In this document: positions 26,218 to 34,757 of the stretch, in pieces
How positions within the stretch are numbered: position 1 is the first letter of the stretch
Layout: the number at the start of each line of letters is the position of its first letter
DNA from: Nonomuraea maritima
Lineage (GTDB): Bacteria; Actinomycetota; Actinomycetes; Streptosporangiales; Streptosporangiaceae
Assembly: GCF_900100395.1 (NCBI RefSeq)
Contig: NZ_FNFB01000027.1
Span: 32,475-96,474 of the forward strand
Direction: 5' to 3'
DNA length: 64,000 nt
The notes under the pieces: generated by a model
Databases searched by the model: none
What the model was told of the DNA's origin: nothing
Seen by the model: only the letters and a program-made list of their open reading frames with translations
Translations under genes and position numbers: made by a program

Positions 26218-27078
26218 TCAGAGCTGCCGGGTCAGAACCATGACGGGGCACGGCGCGGCCTTGACGATCTTGATCGAGGTGTCGCCGAGGAAGACCCGCC
26301 GAAGTGGCCCGCTGCCGCTGGAACCGCATATGATCATCTCGCCGGGCAGCCATGAGGTCGTCCCGAGCGCCTGGGCGACCGTCCGTCCTTCCAGCACCTC
26401 GACCTCGACCTCCGAACGCCGCCGCGGCCCACGCGCGGCGAGCCGGAGATCGGCCGCCGCCCGGTCGCTCAGCCGCGTCAGCAGGTCCCTCTCGGCGCCC
26501 CCGCGCGCGCCGACCACCAGCGTGACCAGCCGCAGGGGCACGCCGAGCGCCGCGGTCGTGCGGACCGCGGCCCTGACCGCGGCCTCGCAGCCACGGCTGC
26601 GGCGGTAGGCCACCGTGATGCGTTCGAACGCCTCAGGCGGATCGTCCCCGTAGCCGCGCGGCGCGAGCAGGACCGGCACGGAGGAGGCGTGCAACAGCTG
26701 GTCGGCGGTGCTGCCCAGCGTGATGCGCCCCCTCGCGCCACCGGGGGCAGAGCCGATCACGACGGCGTCGGCGCCGCGCCTGCGCGCCAGCTCCATCAGC
26801 CCCCGGCCGCTGCCGCGACGGAAATGGGCGACGTACTCGGCGTCGTCGCCGGCCAGCTCCCTGGCCTGGGCGAGCGCCGCGGCGGCCGCCTCACGCAGGT
26901 ACGCCCGCCAGGCCCACTCCTCGGCCTTCGCGGGCCCGGGCGCGGACCAGGCCAGCGGCTGCACGTTCGCCACGGTCAGGCGGCCCCGCGTGCTCCGCTT
27001 GAGCAGCAGGGCCAGGGCCAGGGCGTCGCGGCCCCGGTCATCCGGTACGTAACCGGCCAGCACGTTCTCAGGCGCCAT
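26218..27078 (-). CDS. Tandem universal stress protein (two UspA domains)
   Basis: A 286-aa protein with two UspA-type domains, about residues 1-142 and 150-286. Domain 1 has VLAGYVPDDRGRDALALAL and an ATP-loop-like VVIGSAPGGARGRITLGSTA, ending SSVPVLLAPRG. Domain 2 has MIICGSSGSGPLRRVFLGDT and APCPVMVLTRQL. The G-2x-G-9x-G-S/T nucleotide signature is recognisable in both. The ATG at 27078 overlaps the permease TGA by one base, so it is translated with that gene. It is the last gene of the arc cluster; such proteins are often co-induced with hypoxia and dormancy functions in actinobacteria. Longer in-frame starts lie inside the permease gene. Confidence 0.88.
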   Translation of the reverse strand: MAPENVLAGYVPDDRGRDALALALLLKRSTRGRLTVANVQPLAWSAPGPAKAEEWAWRAYLREAAAAALAQARELAGDDAEYVAHFRRGSGRGLMELARRRGADAVVIGSAPGGARGRITLGSTADQLLHASSVPVLLAPRGYGDDPPEAFERITVAYRRSRGCEAAVRAAVRTTAALGVPLRLVTLVVGARGGAERDLLTRLSDRAAADLRLAARGPRRRSEVEVEVLEGRTVAQALGTTSWLPGEMIICGSSGSGPLRRVFLGDTSIKIVKAAPCPVMVLTRQL

Positions 27079-28496
27079 CAGCCCACCTCGGCATTCAGCC
27101 GCGAATGGCGGTAGCCGTACAGGAAATAGCAGATCAGACCGACGAGCATCCACAGCGTGAACGCCAGCCAGGTCGTGCCGCCCAGGCCCGCCATCAGCAG
27201 CAGGCACATGACCGCGCCGAGCACCGGAGTGGCGGGGAAGATCGGCACGCGGAAGCCGCGCGGCAGGTCGGGACGGCGGTGGCGCAGCACGAGCACGCCC
27301 ACGTTGACGATGGCGAAGGCGAACAGCGTGCCGATGCTGGTCGCCTCGGCGAGCTGCCCCAGTGGCACCAGCCCGGCCAGTACGGACACGAACGCCGCCA
27401 CGATGACGGTGTTGGCGACCGGCACCCGCCGGCGGCCCACCCGCTGGAAGACACGCGGCACGAGCCCGTCACGCGACATCGCGAACAGGATGCGCGTCTG
27501 CCCGTACAGGACGGTGAGCACGACGCTCGCGATCGCGACGACCGCGCCGAACGACACGACGAGGCCCGGCCAGGTGGCGCCCACGGCCAGGTCGGCGATG
27601 TGCGACAGGCTCGCCTCGGCGCCTTCCTCCTCGAAGTCCGTCCACGGCAGCGCGCCGACGGCCGCGAGGGCCACCAGCACGTAGACGGCCGTCACGACGG
27701 CCAGGGACAGCACGATCGCCAGCGGCAGGTCGCGCCGCGGGTTCCTGGCCTCCTCGCCGGCCGTCGAGGCCGCGTCGAAGCCGATGTAGGAGAAGAAGAC
27801 CTGCGAGGCGGCCGCCGTGACGCCGGCCACCCCCATGGGGACGAACGGATCGAGGTTCCCCGCGTCGAACGCCGTGAACGCCACCGCGCAGAAGAACAGC
27901 AGCACCGCGATCTTGACGAGCACGAGGACGGCGTTCGCCGTGGCGCTCTCGGAGGTGCCGCGCAGCAGCAGCCACGTGGCCAGCACCACGATGGCGATCG
28001 CGGTCACGTTGACCACGCCGCCGTCCTGACCGGGGGAGCGGGTGACCGCGTCGGGCAGCGCGACGCCGAACAGCGAGTGCAGGAACGCGTTCAGGTACTC
28101 GCCCCAGCCCACCGCGACGGCCGCCACGGACACGGCGTACTCCAGCATCAGGCACCAGCCGCACACCCAGGCGACCAGCTCGCCCAGCGTCGCGTACGCG
28201 TACGAGTAGGACGAGCCGGACACCGGGATCGTCCCGGCCAGCTCGGCGTACGACAGCGCCGACAGCAGCGCGGTGACGGCCGCGAGCGTGAACGACAGCA
28301 CCACCGCCGGACCCGCCTTCGGCACCGCCTGCCCGAGGATGACGAAGATGCCGGTGCCCAGCGTCGCGCCGACGCTGAACAGCGTCAGCTGCCACAGCGA
28401 CATCGTGCGCCGCAGCTCGCCGCCCTCGCCGCGGCCGCCCTCGGCGACGATCCGCTCGGTCGGTTTGGTACGGAGCAGCCGCTCCGCCACTGGCAT
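27078..28496 (-). CDS. APC-superfamily amino acid permease
   Basis: A 472-aa protein with about 12 transmembrane helices. The first conserved helix TLFSVGATLGTGIFVILGQA near residues 37-56 is the substrate-binding GxG region of APC transporters, and FFSYIGFDAASTAGEEARNP near 234-253 is typical of the cationic amino acid transporter (CAT) branch. It lies between arcC and the stress protein gene in an arginine deiminase cluster, so arginine uptake or arginine/ornithine exchange is the likely role, though it is not a classical ArcD. Nine bases separate it from the arcC stop region upstream. Confidence 0.87.
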   Translation of the reverse strand: MPVAERLLRTKPTERIVAEGGRGEGGELRRTMSLWQLTLFSVGATLGTGIFVILGQAVPKAGPAVVLSFTLAAVTALLSALSYAELAGTIPVSGSSYSYAYATLGELVAWVCGWCLMLEYAVSVAAVAVGWGEYLNAFLHSLFGVALPDAVTRSPGQDGGVVNVTAIAIVVLATWLLLRGTSESATANAVLVLVKIAVLLFFCAVAFTAFDAGNLDPFVPMGVAGVTAAASQVFFSYIGFDAASTAGEEARNPRRDLPLAIVLSLAVVTAVYVLVALAAVGALPWTDFEEEGAEASLSHIADLAVGATWPGLVVSFGAVVAIASVVLTVLYGQTRILFAMSRDGLVPRVFQRVGRRRVPVANTVIVAAFVSVLAGLVPLGQLAEATSIGTLFAFAIVNVGVLVLRHRRPDLPRGFRVPIFPATPVLGAVMCLLLMAGLGGTTWLAFTLWMLVGLICYFLYGYRHSRLNAEVG

Positions 28497-28505
28497 CTCG
28501 CGCTC

Positions 28506-29441
28506 CTACAGGGTGCTCGTCAGCGGCCACCTGCCGTTGGGCGTGACGATCGTCCCCGCCGTGCCGGCGAGGATGCGCTCGGCCTCCTCCAGGCTGCCGA
28601 TCGCGGCCATGTCGCCGGTCGTCTCCACGAACCTGCAGGCCGCCTCCACCTTCGGCCCCATCGAGCCGTCAGGGAAGGGTAGGGCCCGCAGCTCGTGCGG
28701 CGTGGTGTGGCCGATCTCCGACTCCTGCGGCGTGCCGAAGTCGCGCATCACGCGCGGCACGTCCGTCAGGCTGAGGAACGCGTCGCACTCCAGGGCCTCG
28801 GCCAGCATCGACGCGGAACGGTCCTTGTCGACGACGGCCTCCACACCGGCCAGCCGGCCGAGCTCGTCGCGGACGACGGGGATGCCGCCGCCGCCCGCGC
28901 ACACCACGATCACGCCCTGCCCGATCATCCGCCGGATCAGGCGGGTCTCCACGATGCGCTGCGGGACGGGGGAGGGCACCACGCGCCGCCACTGGCTCCC
29001 GTCGGGCCGTACCGTCCAGCCGCGCTCGGCGGCCAGCTTCTCGGCCTCCTCCCGCTCGTAGACCGGGCCGACGAACTTGGTGGGGTTCGCGAACGCCGGG
29101 TCGACGGCCGTGACCAGCGTCTGCGTGACCATGGCGAGGACCTGCCGGCCGGGCAGCGCGTTCTGCAGTGCCTGCTGCATCCAGTAGCCGATCATGCCCT
29201 GCGTCTGCGCGCCCAGCACGTCGAACGGGTACGGCCTGCTCAGCGCCGGGTCGGCGGCGCTCTCCAGGGCCAGCATGCCCACCTGGGGGCCGTTGCCGTG
29301 GGTGATGACCAACTCGTGCTCGCCCGCCAGCCGGGCGAGCGTCTTGACGGCCGTACGGACGTTGGCGACCTGCACGTCGGCGTCCGGCTTCTCGCCGCGC
29401 CTCAGCACCGCGTTGCCGCCCAGTGCCACGATGACCCGCAT
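28506..29441 (-). CDS. arcC: Carbamate kinase
   Basis: A 311-aa kinase that makes ATP from carbamoyl phosphate, the energy-yielding step of the arginine deiminase pathway. The N-terminus MRVIVALGGNAVLRRGEKP, LVITHGNGPQVGMLALE near residue 43, the VVCAGGGGIPVV loop near 214 and VDKDRSASMLAE near 236 are all family hallmarks. It abuts arcB with no intervening base, its ATG following the arcB stop directly. Length is normal. Confidence 0.96.
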   Translation of the reverse strand: MRVIVALGGNAVLRRGEKPDADVQVANVRTAVKTLARLAGEHELVITHGNGPQVGMLALESAADPALSRPYPFDVLGAQTQGMIGYWMQQALQNALPGRQVLAMVTQTLVTAVDPAFANPTKFVGPVYEREEAEKLAAERGWTVRPDGSQWRRVVPSPVPQRIVETRLIRRMIGQGVIVVCAGGGGIPVVRDELGRLAGVEAVVDKDRSASMLAEALECDAFLSLTDVPRVMRDFGTPQESEIGHTTPHELRALPFPDGSMGPKVEAACRFVETTGDMAAIGSLEEAERILAGTAGTIVTPNGRWPLTSTL

Positions 29442-30446
29442 TCAGCCTCCCAGCGTGGCGACCATGATCGCCTTGATCGTGTGGAGCCGGTTCTCGGCCT
29501 GGTCGAAGACGATCGAGCGCGGCGACTCGAAGACGCTCTCGGTCACCTCCAGCGCGTCGAGCCCCGTCCGGTCGAAGATCTCCCGCCCGATGCGCGTCTG
29601 CGGGTTGTGCAGGGCGGGCAGGCAGTGCATGAACCGCACGCCTGGATTGCCGGTCGACTCGACCACCAGGTCGTTGACCTGGTACGGCAGCAGCAGCTTG
29701 ATCCGTTCGTCCCACACCTCGGCCGGCTCGCCCATGGACACCCACACGTCGGTGTAGAGGAAGTCGACGCCCTTGACCCCGTCCGGCACGTCGTCGGTCA
29801 GGGTGATGCGGGCCCCGGTCGCCGCGGCCAGCTCACCGGCCGGCTTGAGCGCGAGGTCGGGGTCGGGCCACAGGGCCTTGGGGCCGACGATCCGCACGTC
29901 CATGCCGAACATGGCCCCGGCCACGAGCAGGGACTGCCCGACGTTGTTGCGCGCGTCGCCGAGGTAGGCGAAGGACAGCTCGCGCAGCGGCCGGCCGGCG
30001 TGCTCGCGCATGGTGAGCAGGTCGGCCAGCGTCTGCGTCGGGTGCCACTCGTCGGTGAGGCCGTTCCACACCGGCACGCCGGCCAGCGCCGCCAGCTCCT
30101 CGACGCGCGACTGCGCGCCGCCGCGGTACTGGATGCCGTCGAACATCCGCCCGAGCACCCGCGCGGTGTCGCCGACCGACTCCTTGTGGCCGAGCTGCGA
30201 GTCCGCCGGATCGAGGCACGTCACGTGCGCGCCCTGCTCGCGGGCGGCGACCTCGAAGGCGCAGCGCGTCCGCGTGGAGGCCTTCTCGAAGACCAGCGCG
30301 ATGTGCCTGCCGCGCAGCCGCCGCGCCTCGCGGCGGGCCCGCCGCGAGGCCTTCAGCTCGGCCGACAGGCTCAGCAGGTGTCCGAGCTCCTCGGGTGTGA
30401 AGTCGAGTTCCTTGAGGAAGCTGCGGTGACGCAGGTCGACAGCCAT
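29442..30446 (-). CDS. arcB: Catabolic ornithine carbamoyltransferase
   Basis: A 334-aa transcarbamylase converting citrulline and phosphate to ornithine and carbamoyl phosphate in this pathway. Carbamoyl phosphate sites are FEKASTRTRCAFEVAAREQG near residue 53 and the HPTQTLADLLT segment near 141; the ornithine loop is HCLPALHNPQTRIGREIF-like near 277 with the catalytic Cys. It could also serve biosynthesis (argF), but its place between arcA and arcC makes a catabolic role likely. A 15-base gap separates it from arcA, so the operon is tight. Confidence 0.95.
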   Translation of the reverse strand: MAVDLRHRSFLKELDFTPEELGHLLSLSAELKASRRARREARRLRGRHIALVFEKASTRTRCAFEVAAREQGAHVTCLDPADSQLGHKESVGDTARVLGRMFDGIQYRGGAQSRVEELAALAGVPVWNGLTDEWHPTQTLADLLTMREHAGRPLRELSFAYLGDARNNVGQSLLVAGAMFGMDVRIVGPKALWPDPDLALKPAGELAAATGARITLTDDVPDGVKGVDFLYTDVWVSMGEPAEVWDERIKLLLPYQVNDLVVESTGNPGVRFMHCLPALHNPQTRIGREIFDRTGLDALEVTESVFESPRSIVFDQAENRLHTIKAIMVATLGG

Positions 30447-30461
30447 TCGGATCAGGTCCCC

Positions 30462-31706
30462 CTAGACGCCGTCACGTTCGAGCGGGCAGCTCATGCACCG
30501 CGGCCCCCCGCGCCCCCGGCCGAGCTCGCTGCCCCTGATCGTGATCACTTCGATGCCGTTGTCGCGCAGGTAGTTGTTGGTCGTGGTGTTGCGCTCGTAG
30601 GCGACGACGACGCCGGGCTCCAGTGCCAGCCCGTTGCAGCCGTCGTCCCACTGCTCGCGTTCGGCGGCGTACACGTCCTGGGTGGGGGTCAGGACGGTGA
30701 TGTCCGGCAGGTCGATGGCGCGCGCGATGGCCCGGTGCATGTCCTCGGGCGCGTGGTCGGTGACCTTCAGCTCCTTGGGGGTCTCACCCGGCTCGATCGT
30801 GTACGACCGCAGCATCCCGAGCCCCGCGTACTTGGTGAACACCCCCACGTCGAGCATCGTCATCACGGTGTCGAGGTGCATGAACGCCCGCGTCTTCGGC
30901 AGGTCGAGCGCCACGATCCGGCGCGCCGAGCCGGCCTGGAACAGCCGCCGCGCCAGCATCTCGACCGCCTGCGGCTGGGTGCGCTCGCTCATCCCGACGA
31001 GCACGGCGCCCCGTCCGATCACCAGGACGTCGCCGCCCTCCAGGGTGGCGGGCGCCATCGACCGTCCGGGCAGCCAGCAGTGGTAGCCGTCGTCGCCGGG
31101 CCGGTTGAAGCCGTCGGCGAACATCGGGTGGAACATGTAGACGGCCTCCATGTTGACCGTCTCGCGCATGCGGGCCTTCTTGCGCATCGCGTTGATGGAC
31201 ACGCCGTCGTAGATCCAGCTGGAGGTGTCGCGGGTGAACAGGTGGTTGGGCAGCGGCGGCAGGACGAAGTCGTCGTCGGCCATGACGTGGAAGGTCAGCG
31301 CCTTGGGGGAGCAGCCCATCTCGACGATCTCGCGCTTGGTGATGCCGCCGGTCAGGTAGACCTGCAGCGTCGCCGCGTCCATCGCGTCGAGCGTGTTGCG
31401 GATGTCGTCGACGGCGACCGGGCCGAGCCAGTGCTCGTCCACGACCGCGTCGAGGATGTGCTTGCGCGCCTCGGGGATCTCGACGGTCTCCCTGAGCAGG
31501 TCGGACAGCAGGTGGACGCGGACGCCGCGGTCGGTGAGCAGCCTGCGGAACTCCTCGTGCTCCTCGATCGCGCGGTGCACCCACAGCACGTCGTCGAAGA
31601 GGAAGGCGTCCTTCGTGGTGGGGGTGAGCCGTTTCAGCGCCAGGTCCGGGGTGTGCAGCAGGACCTGCCGGAGCCGCCCCACCTCGGAATCGACATGAAA
31701 TGTCAT
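30462..31706 (-). CDS. arcA: Arginine deiminase
   Basis: A 414-aa enzyme hydrolysing arginine to citrulline and ammonia. Catalytic landmarks: FTRDTSSWIYDG near residue 160, LEGGDVLVIGRG near 225, FMHLDTVMTMLDVG near 277 with the active-site His-Asp, and the nucleophile in RCMSCPLERD near residue 405. It is the first gene of a five-gene minus-strand operon (arcA-arcB-arcC-permease-USP) that can yield ATP and ammonia under oxygen limitation or acid stress. It is divergent from pyrR across 308 bases, where regulators of both operons should bind. Confidence 0.96.
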   Translation of the reverse strand: MTFHVDSEVGRLRQVLLHTPDLALKRLTPTTKDAFLFDDVLWVHRAIEEHEEFRRLLTDRGVRVHLLSDLLRETVEIPEARKHILDAVVDEHWLGPVAVDDIRNTLDAMDAATLQVYLTGGITKREIVEMGCSPKALTFHVMADDDFVLPPLPNHLFTRDTSSWIYDGVSINAMRKKARMRETVNMEAVYMFHPMFADGFNRPGDDGYHCWLPGRSMAPATLEGGDVLVIGRGAVLVGMSERTQPQAVEMLARRLFQAGSARRIVALDLPKTRAFMHLDTVMTMLDVGVFTKYAGLGMLRSYTIEPGETPKELKVTDHAPEDMHRAIARAIDLPDITVLTPTQDVYAAEREQWDDGCNGLALEPGVVVAYERNTTTNNYLRDNGIEVITIRGSELGRGRGGPRCMSCPLERDGV

Positions 31707-32014
31707 CTCTGCTGTATCCCCCTCGGGGGCGCGGCCTCACGCCCGCGGTCCCCGCCTGCGCGCGTCCGGGGGCGGGCCTCGCACGGAGTACGCCCCGGAC
31801 GTCCGTCACCTGCCCCGCGCCCGGGACCGCGACACCGCGAGTGCGCAGAGCAGGGCCGGAAATTACGTGATCGCGGGCATCGGCTGAACCCCTCCGCGCC
31901 TCCGGGAGCCGGGAGGGCAGTCCCGTTGTAGCTGGTAGCCCCTGGTACTGTGTGTCCCGACCGACACCCTTTAAGACCCGTCCCGTGAGGCGGGAAAGGT
32001 GGTGAGATTTCGTC
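31707..32014. other. Divergent arcA/pyrR control region
   Basis: This 308-base region separates two operons. The arcA side is GC-rich with no clear promoter hexamers. GGGAGGGCAGTCCC at 31911-31924 resembles the arms of a DosR palindrome (GGGA, AGTCCC) but the centre does not match. TACTGT at 31946-31951 is a possible pyrR -10, with TTGTAG only 14 bases upstream. The pyrR leader occupies the right end. Confidence 0.4.
31965..32001 (+). promoter_or_regulatory. PyrR-binding leader hairpin of the pyr operon
   Basis: The leader holds CACCCTTTAAGA, then CCCGTCCCGTGAGGCGGG, then AAAGGTG. Outer arms (31965-31972 and 31995-32001) and an inner CCCG/CGGG stem enclose the conserved CCCGTGAGG loop of actinobacterial PyrR sites. 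The 3' arm includes the AAAGGTGGTGA ribosome site of pyrR, ending about ten bases before its ATG, so PyrR-UMP binding should block translation of the operon's first gene, as described for mycobacteria. Confidence 0.82.
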
Positions 32015-32560
32015 ATGTCCGATTCGAGGGCTGTTCTCGAGGCCCCGGACATCCACAGGGCGTTGACCCGCATCGCGCACGAGATCCTCGAACGCACGAA
32101 GGGCGCGGGAGACGTCGTCCTCCTCGGCATCCCGACGCGCGGCGCCACGCTGGCCCGCCGCCTCGGTGAGCGCATCGAGCGCTTCGAAGGCGTCAAGACC
32201 CCCGTCGGCTCCATCGACATCACGATGTACCGCGACGACCTGCGCAGCGGGCCCGCCAGGCCGCTCGGCCGCACCGAGCTCCCGCCCGACGGCATCGACG
32301 GCAGGGTCGTCGTCCTCGTCGACGACGTCCTCTACTCGGGCCGCAGCGTGCGCGCCGCGCTCGACGCGCTCAACGACCTCGGCCGTCCCGCCGCCGTACA
32401 GCTCGCCACGCTGGTCGACCGCGGCCACCGCGAGCTGCCCATCCGGGCCGACTACGTCGGCAAGAACCTCCCGACCGCCAAGAGCGAGAAGGTCAAGGTC
32501 TACCTGGAGGAGATCGACGGGCGCGACGCCGTGCTGCTCATGAAGGGAGGCGCCGCGTGA
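32015..32560 (+). CDS. pyrR: Pyrimidine operon regulator / uracil phosphoribosyltransferase PyrR
   Basis: A 181-aa bifunctional protein: UMP-dependent RNA-binding attenuator of the pyr operon and a weak uracil phosphoribosyltransferase. The PRPP-binding loop VVLVDDVLYSGRSVRAALDA is at residues 100-119, and GIPTRGATLARRLGERI near 40 and VDRGHRELPIRADYVGKNLP near 136-155 are typical. The ATG at 32015 is preceded by its own target hairpin. It heads eight tightly overlapping genes for UMP synthesis. The GTG of pyrB overlaps its stop (GTGA). Confidence 0.96.
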   Translation: MSDSRAVLEAPDIHRALTRIAHEILERTKGAGDVVLLGIPTRGATLARRLGERIERFEGVKTPVGSIDITMYRDDLRSGPARPLGRTELPPDGIDGRVVVLVDDVLYSGRSVRAALDALNDLGRPAAVQLATLVDRGHRELPIRADYVGKNLPTAKSEKVKVYLEEIDGRDAVLLMKGGAA

Positions 32561-33474
32561 ACCGGCACCTGATCTCCGCCGGCGACCTCGCCAAGGACGA
32601 CGCGCTGCTCATCCTCGACACCGCGGAGGAGCTGGCGAGAGTCTCGGAACGTTCCATCAAGAAGCTGCCGACGCTGCGCGGGCGCACCGTCGTCAACCTG
32701 TTCTTCGAGGACTCCACCCGTACGCGCATCTCGTTCGAGGCGGCCGCCAAGCGGCTGTCCGCCGACGTGATCAACTTCTCGGCCAAGGGGTCGAGCGTGT
32801 CCAAGGGCGAGTCGCTCAAGGACACCGCGCTCACCCTGGAGGCCATGGGCGCCGACGCGGTCGTCATCCGCCACTCCGCGTCCGGGGCGCCCTACCGCCT
32901 GGCCACGTGGGTGCACGGCAGCGTGGTCAACGCCGGTGACGGCACGCACGAGCACCCCACGCAGGCGCTGCTCGACGCGTTCTCGATGCGCCGCCGCCTG
33001 GGGAGCCTCGAGGGGCGCAAGGTCACGATCGTCGGCGACGTCCTGCACAGCCGGGTCGCCCGCTCCAACGTGCTGCTGCTGCACACGCTCGGCGCCGAGG
33101 TCACGCTGGTCGCCCCGCCCACGCTGCTGCCCGTCTCGGTCGGCGCCTGGCCGTGCGAGGTCTCCTACGACCTCGACGCGGTGCTGCCCAAGTCCGACGC
33201 GGTGATGATGCTCCGGGTGCAGAAGGAGCGGATGAACGCCGCGTACTTCCCCAGCGAGCGCGAGTACTCCCGCCGGTACGGCCTCGACCGCGACCGGTTC
33301 GCGAAGCTGCCCGACGACGCGATCGTCATGCATCCCGGGCCGATGAACCGCGGTATGGAGATCGCCGCGGAGGTGGCCGACTCGGCGCGCTCCACGATCG
33401 TCGAGCAGGTCGCCAACGGCGTGACCATCCGGATGGCCGTCCTCTACCTGCTGCTCGGGGGAGAAACCGCATGA
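32557..33474 (+). CDS. pyrB: Aspartate carbamoyltransferase catalytic subunit
   Basis: A 305-aa enzyme joining carbamoyl phosphate and aspartate. Carbamoyl-phosphate residues are FFEDSTRTRISFEAAAKRL near residue 49-67 and the KGES loop near 85; GTHEHPTQALLDAF lies near 129, and MHPGPMNRGMEI near 259 carries the aspartate-binding arginine. There is no regulatory pyrI partner, as is usual in Gram-positives, so control is through PyrR. GTG start overlapping pyrR, and ATGA overlap with pyrC at its end. Confidence 0.97.
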   Translation: MNRHLISAGDLAKDDALLILDTAEELARVSERSIKKLPTLRGRTVVNLFFEDSTRTRISFEAAAKRLSADVINFSAKGSSVSKGESLKDTALTLEAMGADAVVIRHSASGAPYRLATWVHGSVVNAGDGTHEHPTQALLDAFSMRRRLGSLEGRKVTIVGDVLHSRVARSNVLLLHTLGAEVTLVAPPTLLPVSVGAWPCEVSYDLDAVLPKSDAVMMLRVQKERMNAAYFPSEREYSRRYGLDRDRFAKLPDDAIVMHPGPMNRGMEIAAEVADSARSTIVEQVANGVTIRMAVLYLLLGGETA

Positions 33475-34757
33475 TCATCAAGAATGTCCGCATCCTGGGC
33501 GGCGAACCGGTCGACATCCGCGTCGCCGACGGGCTGATCGCCGAGATCGGCCCGGGGCTCGAGGGGCCGGAGACCGTCGACGGCCAGGGCGCCGTCGCGC
33601 TGCCCGGCCTCGTCGACCTGCACACCCACCTGCGCGAGCCGGGCCGCGAGGACGCCGAGACCGTGCAGTCCGGCACCCAGTCGGCCGCGCGCGGCGGCTA
33701 CACCGCCGTCCACGCCATGGCCAACACCTCGCCCGTCGCCGACACCGCCGGTGTCGTCGAGCAGGTGTGGCGGCTCGGTCGCGAGTTCGGCCACTGCGAC
33801 GTCCACCCGGTCGGCGCCGTCACCGTCGGCCTGGAGGGCAGGCAGCTCGCCGAGCTCGGCGCGATGGCCGACTCCGCGGCCCGCGTGCGCGTCTTCTCCG
33901 ACGACGGCAAGTGCGTCGACGACGCGGTGCTGATGCGCCGCGCCCTCGAGTACGTCAAAGCCTTCGACGGCGTCGTCGCCCAGCACGCCCAGGAGCCGCG
34001 GTTGACCTCCGGCGCCCAGATGAACGAGGGCGTCGTCTCCGGCAAACTCGGCCTCACCGGCTGGCCCGCCGTGGCAGAAGAGGCGATCATCGCCCGCGAC
34101 TGCCTGCTGGCCGCCCACGTCGGCTCGCGACTGCACGTGTGCCACGTCTCCACGGCCGGCTCGGTCGAGATCCTGCGCTGGGCGAAGTCCAAGGGCTGGA
34201 ACGTCACCGCCGAGGTCACCCCGCACCACCTGCTCCTCACCGACGACCTGGTGGAGGAGTCGCCGGTAGGGGCCTACAACCCGATCTACAAGGTCAACCC
34301 GCCGCTGCGCACCCGCGCCGACGTCGAGGCGCTGCGCGCCGCGCTGGCCGACGGCACGATCGACATCGTGGCCACCGATCACGCCCCCCACCCGGTCGAG
34401 GACAAAGAGACCGAGTGGTCGGCGGCCGCCATGGGCATGGTCGGTCTGGAGACCGCGCTCAGCGTGGTCCAGGAGGCCATGGTCGAGACCGGCCTGCTCG
34501 ACTGGGAAGGAGTGGCGCAGCGCATGTCCGTCGCGCCCGCCCGCATCGGCCGCCTGGCCGGGCATGGGCAGCCGCTCACGCCGGGCTCCCCGGCCAACAT
34601 CACGCTCTACGACCCGTCCGTCCGCACGAAGGTCGATCCGTCCGCCTTCGCGTCGAAGAGCAGGAACACCCCGTACGAGGGCATGAGCCTGCCCGGACGG
34701 GTGATGGCCACGTTCCTGCGCGGCAGGCCGACCGTTCTCGAAGGGAAGCTGGTTTGA
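33471..34757 (+). CDS. pyrC: Dihydroorotase (type I)
   Basis: A 428-aa amidohydrolase that closes carbamoyl aspartate to dihydroorotate. Metal and substrate motifs are DLHTHLREPGREDAETVQSG near residue 49, VFSDDGKCVDD near 143, HVCHVSTAGSVEI near 223, YKVNPPLR near 272 and VATDHAPHPVEDKE near 302. The bridging lysine of many dihydroorotases is replaced here, as in other type I enzymes that use an aspartate (FSDDG). ATG 33471 overlaps the pyrB stop; its own TGA overlaps the TTG of carA. Confidence 0.96.
   Translation: MIIKNVRILGGEPVDIRVADGLIAEIGPGLEGPETVDGQGAVALPGLVDLHTHLREPGREDAETVQSGTQSAARGGYTAVHAMANTSPVADTAGVVEQVWRLGREFGHCDVHPVGAVTVGLEGRQLAELGAMADSAARVRVFSDDGKCVDDAVLMRRALEYVKAFDGVVAQHAQEPRLTSGAQMNEGVVSGKLGLTGWPAVAEEAIIARDCLLAAHVGSRLHVCHVSTAGSVEILRWAKSKGWNVTAEVTPHHLLLTDDLVEESPVGAYNPIYKVNPPLRTRADVEALRAALADGTIDIVATDHAPHPVEDKETEWSAAAMGMVGLETALSVVQEAMVETGLLDWEGVAQRMSVAPARIGRLAGHGQPLTPGSPANITLYDPSVRTKVDPSAFASKSRNTPYEGMSLPGRVMATFLRGRPTVLEGKLV

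Noticed and set aside
31911..31924. DosR box
   Set aside because: Only the outer bases match the palindrome; the central CTWWAG is not present, so it is listed only as a weak hint.
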